Below are positions 7,754 through 13,355 of a stretch of 15,163 nucleotides of DNA, piece by piece. Source of the DNA: Aquifex sp. (GTDB lineage Bacteria; Aquificota; Aquificia; Aquificales; Aquificaceae); assembly GCA_003978875.1 (NCBI GenBank), contig QNXQ01000037.1, forward strand, positions 1 to 15,163, given 5' to 3'. Each line of letters starts with the position of its first letter. Position 1 is the stretch's first letter. The notes beneath the pieces are model-generated. The model was not told the origin of the DNA, ran no database searches, and saw only the letters and a program-made list of their open reading frames with translations. The position numbers and the translations under genes are program-made.

Positions 7754-8626
7754 ATGAAAGAAAAGCTGGAAAGGGTTTGTTCTGTAATAGAAATTTATCT
7801 TGGAGATATATTTGGAAGGATAAGAGTCTATAGAGAAGATAATAATTTCCTGATACCCTGGGGTTTTACCGTAATAAATGTAAGGGCTTTTGAGGAAGAT
7901 GAAATATATATAGATATTAATTCGCCCGTTGCCTTAAACGTAAAACCCACCAAGGATTTAATGAAATTCCTTTTAGCGGAAAATGCGAATATTAAGATGG
8001 CTTCTTTTTTTACCGAGTTTGAAAAGGGATTTATGGATATTATTTTAGGTATAAAGGTAAGATATCAGGATTTATCGAGAGAACTCTTAAAATTTCTGGT
8101 TTTAAATATAGGTAATTTAGCTAACGAATACGGTAGGGAAATAATAGCAGTTTTTGGTGGTATCTCTTTCAAAGAATACTTGGAAAGGAAAAAGGCAGAA
8201 CTACCATACACCGGAGAAAAACTCTTTCAAGAAAAGATTAATATAAACGGATATCTTCTGCTTCTTGAAGTTTATACCAAAGGAGACGAGTATACGCTCC
8301 TTTGTAGGGAAGAAGGAAAATCCTCCGCATTAATAAAAGCAAAAAGGAAAACCCAAAATATCTATGAGGTGCTTAAATTTATGGAGCAGGTAAAAGAAAC
8401 TCTTGAAAGCAAGAATTTTTCAAATCTCCGAAAGCTCCTCAATCCCTTTGAAGTTAACTTTTTTGAACTTTATTCTGTATTTGTAAAAGGAAAAGATTTA
8501 AAAAAGTTGAAAAATCTTGAGATGGAAATAAATAAGCTTCCCATTCTTCTTATAAACGGAAAAATTTCGTATGAAGAGTATAAAAGGAGGATTAAGGAAA
8601 TAGAGAGAGAAATCGGTTTATCTTGA
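7754..8626 (+). CDS. Uncharacterised protein with YbjN-like N-terminus and short SHOCT-like tail
   Basis: A 290-residue cytosolic protein with no signal peptide or membrane segment. Residues about 1-130 have the alternating strand/helix texture of the YbjN / type III secretion chaperone-like fold: FLIPWGFTVINVRAF, then EDEIYIDINSPVALNVKP, then a helical stretch. Those domains usually mediate protein contacts. The last 30 residues (LPILLINGKISYEEYKRRIK, then IEREIGLS) resemble the short SHOCT oligomerisation motif, in which L..L...G.I..EEY is typical. The middle (about 150-255) is unrecognised. It is divergent from bioA, and its stop overlaps the stop side of the glycosylase gene on the other strand by nine bases. 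Both domain calls are by eye and tentative. The function is unknown. Confidence 0.8.
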   Translation: MKEKLERVCSVIEIYLGDIFGRIRVYREDNNFLIPWGFTVINVRAFEEDEIYIDINSPVALNVKPTKDLMKFLLAENANIKMASFFTEFEKGFMDIILGIKVRYQDLSRELLKFLVLNIGNLANEYGREIIAVFGGISFKEYLERKKAELPYTGEKLFQEKININGYLLLLEVYTKGDEYTLLCREEGKSSALIKAKRKTQNIYEVLKFMEQVKETLESKNFSNLRKLLNPFEVNFFELYSVFVKGKDLKKLKNLEMEINKLPILLINGKISYEEYKRRIKEIEREIGLS

Positions 8627-9280
8627 GGAAAAATTACAAATGTCAACAAGAGGACAATATTTACAAACAGGTTTTTTTCTGCAAAATTCTTTACAGTGAA
8701 CGTCTATAAGAGCGTGAAACTCCTTGTAAATTTCTAAATCTTTCGGAAGGTTTCTTTCAAAGAGTTCCTTAATTTCTTCGTAAGAACCTTCTATATTCCA
8801 GAGCCTCATCAGCAATCTTTTTGTATACGCATCAATCACAAAAGATAATCTGTCCAGTGCATAGAGTAAAATAACATCCGCTGTTTCCCTGCCGATACCT
8901 TTTATCTTTAAAAGTTCTTCTCTCGAAATGTTTTTTAAATCATCTATATTTCTGAAAATTTCTACAAAGTTTTTTAAATAAACAGCTTTTTGTTTATAGA
9001 AGCCCGAAGGTTTTATAAGCTCTTTAAGTTTTTCTAAGGGAATTTTCCTCATACCTTCAAAACTCAAGGCTTTAGCTTTTTTCAAATTCCCGAGAGCTTT
9101 TTCTACATTTCTCCAGCTTGTATTCTGGGTCAGGATAGCTCCTATTACTATTTCTTCTCTCGGATTAGTTTTATGAATAGTGTGATATTCATAGTCTACA
9201 GGCCACCAGTTCTGCTTACCATAGAATTCAAATAATTTTTTATATAGATTTATGAATTCTCCTTCACCAATTCCAGACAT
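8618..9280 (-). CDS. HhH-GPD DNA glycosylase, endonuclease III-related (MagIII/COG2231 type) with Fe-S cluster
   Basis: A 220-residue base-excision repair glycosylase. It has the family opening ILTQNTSWRNVEKAL (49-63), the helix-hairpin-helix IKGIGRETAD (126-135), the catalytic aspartate Asp150 in VIDAYTKRL, and a C-terminal cluster-binding set C200-x5-C206-x2-C209-x5-C215. At the position of the beta-lyase lysine of E. coli EndoIII (GRKTA) it has Glu132 (GRETA), so it is probably a monofunctional glycosylase without AP-lyase activity. The phrases SGFYKQKA, KGIGRETAD.ILLYA and DAYT.RL match the group that includes Helicobacter MagIII (3-methyladenine glycosylase), from memory, rather than classical Nth. 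The ATG at 9280 lies inside the end of cas6 (31-base overlap), with AAGGG upstream, suggesting coupled translation. The true substrate is not known. Confidence 0.88.
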   Translation of the reverse strand: MSGIGEGEFINLYKKLFEFYGKQNWWPVDYEYHTIHKTNPREEIVIGAILTQNTSWRNVEKALGNLKKAKALSFEGMRKIPLEKLKELIKPSGFYKQKAVYLKNFVEIFRNIDDLKNISREELLKIKGIGRETADVILLYALDRLSFVIDAYTKRLLMRLWNIEGSYEEIKELFERNLPKDLEIYKEFHALIDVHCKEFCRKKPVCKYCPLVDICNFSSR

Positions 9281-9996
9281 CCAAACCCTTGATACCTTCT
9301 GAAGCCTATGCCGTATTTATAGATTTCATTCAATACGTAAGGATCTCCTTCCAGGGTAAAAGTTCCCTGATAGGCTACTATTTTTATGACCTTTTCCGAA
9401 TCGTTATGTCCTACAAGATGTTTTACAACCGCTTTTTTTCCGTTTTGATGGGAAAACTTTAAATCCGGAAGGCCGTTAAATATACATCTGAGGGAAAATC
9501 TAAGTTCATTGGTAAAAACACCATCATCGTAGACTATAAAGGCATCGTTATTCGCTTTTAACTTTTCGGGAAGAACCGGATGCTTATCTTTATTAACTAC
9601 GACTATCGGAGAAAGGGTTCTGAATTTTTGCCTTTCCGAAGATATAACTTCTTCTTCTATCATTTCACTTTTTAATATTTTCATTGAACCGTTTATATAC
9701 CTTCCTTTATATTCTTTGAAACTCTTAAGACCGTTGTAGAAACGAACGAAAAAATCGGGACTTCCTGAGGAAACAGTCAGAATTGCTCTTCCATTGTTAA
9801 AAATCCTCTCACCATCCACTTTTATATCTCCGAAAAAAACGCAAAAGGTAAAGGGTTTAAATTTATCCTTCATAAATAGTTTAGTGCAGTAATCAGCATC
9901 CTCTTGTTCGAGAACTTTTTTTATAAACGAAAGGAAAGAGCGCCTGTAGAATATTGATACCTCTTTAGGCACCTCTAAGTAAACCTTAACTCTCAT
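9250..9996 (-). CDS. cas6: CRISPR-associated endoribonuclease Cas6 (orphan)
   Basis: Cas6 cuts CRISPR precursor RNA within repeats to make guide RNAs. The 248-residue length, the N-terminal ferredoxin-like strand (MRVKVYLEVP), KPFTFCVFFG (47-56), the central RTLSPIVV and the C-terminal glycine-rich loop YGIGFRRYQGFGCLEL are all diagnostic of Cas6. Against the Pyrococcus Cas6 that I recall (catalytic His46 eight residues before FTYS), the His position is occupied by Phe41 while the conserved Lys corresponds to Lys47, so catalysis may be altered or rely on other residues. There is no CRISPR array or other cas gene in the window. The gene starts three bases after yidC stops, with a GGGG-type ribosome site, and overlaps the glycosylase gene by 31 bases. 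It would therefore have to serve arrays located elsewhere. Confidence 0.9.
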   Translation of the reverse strand: MRVKVYLEVPKEVSIFYRRSFLSFIKKVLEQEDADYCTKLFMKDKFKPFTFCVFFGDIKVDGERIFNNGRAILTVSSGSPDFFVRFYNGLKSFKEYKGRYINGSMKILKSEMIEEEVISSERQKFRTLSPIVVVNKDKHPVLPEKLKANNDAFIVYDDGVFTNELRFSLRCIFNGLPDLKFSHQNGKKAVVKHLVGHNDSEKVIKIVAYQGTFTLEGDPYVLNEIYKYGIGFRRYQGFGCLELVKENS

Positions 9997-9999
9997 AAC

Positions 10000-11520
10000 T
10001 CAGCCCCTTCCCTTGTTTTTATTATTTATTTTCCCTTTATTTTTTAACAATACATCTTTTATAATGTAATTTTGAGCTATATTTAGAATATTGTTTAAAG
10101 TCCAGTACAACACCAATCCCGCCGGAAAGCTTATAAATAAAAGGGTAAAAGCTATAGCTGTAATGTATCCAACTATAGCCTGTTTAGGGTCAGGTGAAGG
10201 AGTAAGCTTTTGCTGGAGTATCATAGTCAGTCCCATAAGGATAGGAAGCACGTAAAATGGGTCTTTATCTGCAAGGCTGGGAATCCAAAGGAAGCTACTT
10301 ATTTTTAGGTCTACGGTAATTACTAAAACTTTATATAAAGCGAAGAATATGGGAATTTGAAGCAGTATAGGTAGACATCCGGACATGGGATTAAAGCCAG
10401 TTTCCGCGTAAAGCTTCATCATTTCCTCTTGCATTTTTACCGGGTCATCTTTGTACTTCTGTTTTATTTTTTCCATACGCGGTGCCAGTTCTTGGAGTTT
10501 TAGCATAGAGACAGTGCTTTTATATCCCAAGGGAAAGAGGATTATACGCACAAGAAGTGTAAGAACAACGATAGAAATAACCCAACTACCTGTGTGTTCA
10601 TAAATCCAGTATAAGAACTTAAACAGAGGTTTTACTATTATCTTTAAAGTTCCCCAGTCCAGTGCATCTTCAAGACCGATATCCCTGAGCCTGGCATAAT
10701 CCTTAGCACCGTAATACAGTTCCTTGGGAGAATCGTACAAGAACAGAGAAAGAGAAATATAATCGTTGTTGTAGTTTACCTTGTAAACGATATGCTTCTC
10801 GTAATCCTTAACACCTTTAAAGAAGTATCTGCTTTCCTCTCCTCCAAACTCAATATTTCCAGAAAGTTCCGTTATGCCCTTTAAATCTCCGATATCGAGC
10901 CTTACAACCTCACCGTTAATTTTTAAAATCGGCCCTACATGGGTGTAAAAAGCTTCATCATCCGGTGGAGTTCCTACATAAACCCAGAAGGGAGTTTTTA
11001 ACCCCTTAACCTTAAACTCTATAGTTCCATTCTTATATGAAAGGATTTTTTTAAATTTCAATTCCTTGTGAATAATTTCAACACTGTTATTCCTTTTAAC
11101 AACTTCGTAATCTCCAAAGTTTATCTTTCTGTCAATTTCGGGATTACCGGTAAATATTTCCAAGGGATATATCTTTAAATCCCTTTCTGCCCTTGAGATT
11201 ACATCAAAACCGTACTTTCTGTCTATAAACCTTAATATTTTTCCTCCTTTTTTCGCTATTTCTAATGAATATTCTCCCAATTCTACAGAGACTTTATCTT
11301 TGTATTCCTGTTTTTCCCTGAATGTTCCGAGCATCAATTGAGGAACGTTTAAATTTTTATATTCCTCTTTTTTTTGTTCTTTTACAGTTTGCTTAGCTAT
11401 TTCTGTTTGTTTAGGTTTAACGTACGTTGTGAGGAAAAGTTCATAAGCAAATATAAATACAAAAAGTAGTACTGTAAATATAAGAAATCTTTTCCAGAAC
11501 TGGGATTCATTATCCATCAT
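10000..11520 (-). CDS. yidC: Membrane protein insertase YidC
   Basis: YidC inserts and folds inner-membrane proteins, alone or with SecYEG; the F0 c subunit is its classic client. The 506-residue protein has an N-terminal transmembrane anchor (about 12-30) and a large beta-rich periplasmic domain (about 70-290), as in Gram-negative YidC. The conserved core follows (about 300-490) with five membrane segments. The hydrophilic-groove arginine is Arg325 in LLVRIILFPLG, the cytoplasmic coiled loop is about 335-372, and GFNPMSGCLPILLQIPIFFALY marks the third core segment. A basic Asn/Lys-rich tail ends the protein. The ATG overlaps the yidD stop as ATGA; a second ATG follows at once. It is co-directional with atpB and atpE, which encode likely clients, and is followed after three bases by cas6. 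Confidence 0.97.
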   Translation of the reverse strand: MMDNESQFWKRFLIFTVLLFVFIFAYELFLTTYVKPKQTEIAKQTVKEQKKEEYKNLNVPQLMLGTFREKQEYKDKVSVELGEYSLEIAKKGGKILRFIDRKYGFDVISRAERDLKIYPLEIFTGNPEIDRKINFGDYEVVKRNNSVEIIHKELKFKKILSYKNGTIEFKVKGLKTPFWVYVGTPPDDEAFYTHVGPILKINGEVVRLDIGDLKGITELSGNIEFGGEESRYFFKGVKDYEKHIVYKVNYNNDYISLSLFLYDSPKELYYGAKDYARLRDIGLEDALDWGTLKIIVKPLFKFLYWIYEHTGSWVISIVVLTLLVRIILFPLGYKSTVSMLKLQELAPRMEKIKQKYKDDPVKMQEEMMKLYAETGFNPMSGCLPILLQIPIFFALYKVLVITVDLKISSFLWIPSLADKDPFYVLPILMGLTMILQQKLTPSPDPKQAIVGYITAIAFTLLFISFPAGLVLYWTLNNILNIAQNYIIKDVLLKNKGKINNKNKGRG

Positions 11521-11723
11521 GGATAATCTACGCCTCCTTTAAAGAAAGGATTGCACCTCAAGATTCTAAGTAAAGCCTTTAAACTCCCCTTAACTACACC
11601 GTATTTTTCAACAGCCATAATAGCGTAATTTGAACAGGTGGGATAATACCTACAGGCGGGAGGATAAAGAGGAGATATTGTCTTTTGCCAAAGCTTTAAA
11701 AATAAGATTAAACCTTTTTTCAT
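11517..11723 (-). CDS. yidD: Membrane protein insertion efficiency factor YidD
   Basis: A 68-residue YidD (HlyA-like, DUF37) protein, a small inner-membrane-associated factor that improves YidC-dependent insertion. It contains the full family signature: LKLWQKTISPLYPPACRYYP, then TCSNYAIMAVEKYG and a tail with ILRCNPFFKGGVDYP, including the three conserved cysteines. It sits four bases after the rpmH stop and overlaps yidC by four bases, so it is very probably co-translated with yidC. In most bacteria rnpA stands between rpmH and yidD; here there is no room for it. Confidence 0.96.
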   Translation of the reverse strand: MKKGLILFLKLWQKTISPLYPPACRYYPTCSNYAIMAVEKYGVVKGSLKALLRILRCNPFFKGGVDYP

Positions 11724-11727
11724 AACT

Positions 11728-11871
11728 TTATGGAGCCAATCTCTTTCTCCCCTTCTTTCTCCTTCTCGCTATTATTTTTCTTCCTGATTTAGTTCTCATC
11801 CTTGCAAGGAAACCACTCTTTCTTTTTTTCTTCTTTATGGATATATGCGGTTTTAATCCTTCTGTAACCAT
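11728..11871 (-). CDS. rpmH: 50S ribosomal protein L34
   Basis: A 47-residue, strongly basic protein. GFLARMRTKSGRKIIARRRR followed by KGRKRLAP is the unmistakable L34 core that lines rRNA near the peptide exit region of the large subunit. The N-terminus (MVTEGLKPHISIKKKKRK) is slightly longer than the usual MKRTYQPS start, and the AGGAGG site eight bases upstream of ATG 11871 supports this start. It lies 46 bases downstream of atpE and four bases upstream of yidD on the same strand. Away from dnaA, it keeps the yidD-yidC part of its usual neighbourhood but not rnpA. Confidence 0.96.
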   Translation of the reverse strand: MVTEGLKPHISIKKKKRKSGFLARMRTKSGRKIIARRRKKGRKRLAP

Positions 11872-11879
11872 TCCAATAT

Positions 11880-11885
11880 CCTCCT
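11880..11885 (-). promoter_or_regulatory. rpmH: Shine-Dalgarno site fixing the rpmH start
   Basis: On the minus strand AGGAGG occurs eight bases before ATG 11871. It is one of the two strongest ribosome sites in the window (atpE has AAGGAGG six bases before its ATG at 12224-12230) and supports the extended N-terminus chosen for L34. Confidence 0.8.
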
Positions 11886-11917
11886 AGATAAAAGTATAAG
11901 GGAAAAAGAAGCAGAGA

Positions 11918-12217
11918 TTAAACAACGAATAGAAGTATGAATGCTATTAGTAATCCGTATAGTGCGATTGTTTCTATAAATGCAAGTCCTATAAACATTA
12001 AAGTCTGTAATCTTCCACCTGCGTTGGGATTTCTAGCAACACCTTCTTGGGTTCCCCTTACAGCGTGTCCCATTCCAACACCTGCACCGAGCCCTGCAAG
12101 TCCAATAGCAAGCCCAGCTCCCAAGTAAAGGAGCCCCTTCTCTATTGAGGCTTCACCTTCTGCAGCCATTGCCAGAGCAGGCATCATTACTGTAAGTAAT
12201 GTCAGTAACTTCTTCAT
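11918..12217 (-). CDS. atpE: ATP synthase F0 subunit c, with N-terminal signal peptide
   Basis: Subunit c forms the rotor ring of F1F0 ATP synthase. The 99 residues start with a cleavable-looking signal (MKKLLTLLTVMMPALAMA, cut near residue 18), followed by the usual hairpin. The first helix is glycine-rich (GAGLAIGLAGLGAGVG, 33-48), the polar loop is ARNPNAGG (61-68), and the second helix carries the ion-binding Glu82 in AFIETIALYG. A c subunit with a signal peptide is unusual; from memory, the A. aeolicus subunit has been shown experimentally to need it for membrane insertion. Helix 1 has no obvious sodium-type glutamine, so proton coupling is the likelier mode (inference). A very strong Shine-Dalgarno (AAGGAGG) six bases upstream fits the need for many copies of c per complex. 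Confidence 0.97.
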   Translation of the reverse strand: MKKLLTLLTVMMPALAMAAEGEASIEKGLLYLGAGLAIGLAGLGAGVGMGHAVRGTQEGVARNPNAGGRLQTLMFIGLAFIETIALYGLLIAFILLFVV

Positions 12218-12234
12218 CGCCTACCTCCTTAAAC

Positions 12235-12642
12235 TTATTTGATTATAAGCGAAGCAGTATTGAGTTCGTCTATTATCTTACACAGGTAAGCAGAAGGATA
12301 GCAAGCCCACAAAATAAGCTCGTAATCTTTGTTTTCAACAAATTTTTTTACCTCTTCATGCAGAGGTCCAACTTTATATTCGACATTAGGAAAGTTCTCG
12401 GAACCTCCGTACTTTAACCACAATTCTTTTAGCTTCCTTTCTATTCTCCTTACAGATTCGCTTTTCACTTCAGGAGGTATAGGCATTCCAAAAGTTACAC
12501 TTCCCCTCTCAAGATTAAATACATCTTCAAGAACAACTAGTATTTCCATCTGGGTTTGCAGTTTCTGGGTAAAATCCGTTGCGTATTTTACAGCCTTTTC
12601 ACAATCAGAATAAGAATCTACCATCACCATAAGTACTTTCAT
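12235..12642 (-). CDS. UspA-like protein encoded between atpB and atpE
   Basis: A 135-residue soluble protein with the universal stress protein fold by eye: N-terminal strand then acidic start KVLMVMVDSYSDCEKAVKYA, second strand MEILVVLED (32-40), a GPLHEEVKKFV segment (92-102) and a late strand YELILWACYP (107-116) followed by a helix and LIIK. The nucleotide-binding signature of ATP-type Usp proteins (G-x2-G-x9-G-S/T) is missing; at its place the sequence is ACYPSAYLCKIIDELNTAS. It therefore probably does not bind ATP like the ATP-type members. The start is one base after the atpB stop and the end is 17 bases before atpE, so it belongs to the F0 transcript. A role in assembly or regulation of F0 is conceivable but not shown. 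Confidence 0.75.
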   Translation of the reverse strand: MKVLMVMVDSYSDCEKAVKYATDFTQKLQTQMEILVVLEDVFNLERGSVTFGMPIPPEVKSESVRRIERKLKELWLKYGGSENFPNVEYKVGPLHEEVKKFVENKDYELILWACYPSAYLCKIIDELNTASLIIK

Positions 12643-12643
12643 A

Positions 12644-13294
12644 TTAATGCTCCTCGTGGGCTACAGCACCTGCCAAGTAAACTACGGAAAGAATCATAAA
12701 GATGTAGGTCTGTATAAAGATTGCCAAGAATTTTATAGCTATTACGAATATAAGAACTACGGGAGATACTACTAAGGTAAAGGGATTCTTGATTACTAAA
12801 CTGACAAGAGTGATGAGGAGAAGTGCTCCAGCTTTCATATTCGCGAACAATCTGAGAGATAGGGTAATAGGTCTGGCTATATGGGATATTACTTCAACTA
12901 TAAAGAAGAATGGAGCCATAAGGGGTATAGGTCCCATAAAGTGTTTAAAGTAAGCAAATCCGTTTTCCTTTATGCCTTCATAGTGGTAGTAGAAGAAAAC
13001 TAACAATGCTATAGCGAGGTTTGTATTTATATTTGCAGTAGGAGCTTCAAAACCGGGAACCATTCCCAAAAGATTTCCGAAGAAAACAAACAATCCAATT
13101 GTAGCAATTAAGGGAGTATATTTAAGCCCTTTTTCTCCTATATTCTCGATGAGCATATTCCTGACAAATCTCAGGTATCCTTCCAACAACGCTTGATATT
13201 TTGTAGGTTTAAGGGAAGGTTTTCCTCCTTTTAAGATTACAGCAATAGCCACCGCAACAGCTATAAGTCCGTAAACCACGTGTGAATATTCCAT
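12644..13294 (-). CDS. atpB: ATP synthase F0 subunit a
   Basis: Subunit a forms the proton half-channels beside the c ring. The 216-residue protein has several membrane segments and the key signature HIARPITLSLRLFANMKAG (138-156), with the essential arginine Arg148. FGNLLGMVPGFEAPTANINTNLA (72-94) is the other conserved block, and the last helix carries KFLAIFIQTYIFMILSVVYL (188-207) with the conserved Gln195. It ends in a histidine-rich tail, AHEEH. The start at 13294 follows a purine-rich site (GAGGTAAGGGGA). It leads the minus-strand series and is divergent from hisF across about 50 bases. Other atp genes (b, delta, alpha, gamma, beta, epsilon) are not in the window. Confidence 0.97.
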   Translation of the reverse strand: MEYSHVVYGLIAVAVAIAVILKGGKPSLKPTKYQALLEGYLRFVRNMLIENIGEKGLKYTPLIATIGLFVFFGNLLGMVPGFEAPTANINTNLAIALLVFFYYHYEGIKENGFAYFKHFMGPIPLMAPFFFIVEVISHIARPITLSLRLFANMKAGALLLITLVSLVIKNPFTLVVSPVVLIFVIAIKFLAIFIQTYIFMILSVVYLAGAVAHEEH

Positions 13295-13307
13295 TCCCCT
13301 TACCTCG

Positions 13308-13355
13308 TTTGCCTGATGGCTTAGAAGATTATAACATAAATTTCATGCTCGCAAA
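13308..13355. promoter_or_regulatory. Symmetric candidate divergent promoter between atpB and hisF
   Basis: A self-complementary TTATAA (13329-13334) yields TATAAC on the + strand (13330-13335) and TATAAT on the - strand (13333-13328). Exactly mirrored around it at 16 bases each side are TTTGC (13308-13312) and GCAAA (13351-13355), giving TTGCCT and TTGCGA as -35-like boxes with 15-base spacers on the two strands. The - strand element would drive atpB; the + strand element would drive hisF with a very short or no leader, since ATG 13345 has no Shine-Dalgarno. The match is by eye; the spacing is shorter than the 17-base optimum. Confidence 0.45.

Noticed and set aside
9250..10100. CRISPR array expected beside cas6
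   Set aside because: No regularly spaced direct repeats of 25-37 bases are visible around the gene or elsewhere in the window; coding genes fill both sides.
11517..11917. Hidden rnpA overlapping rpmH or yidD in another frame
   Set aside because: No minus-strand frame other than yidD and rpmH stays open long enough, and no RnpA-like basic motif is visible.
13282..13344. Extended hisF start at ATG 13282
   Set aside because: It would add 21 residues absent from HisF proteins and overlap the atpB start; catalytic residues number correctly (Asp11, Asp130) from ATG 13345.
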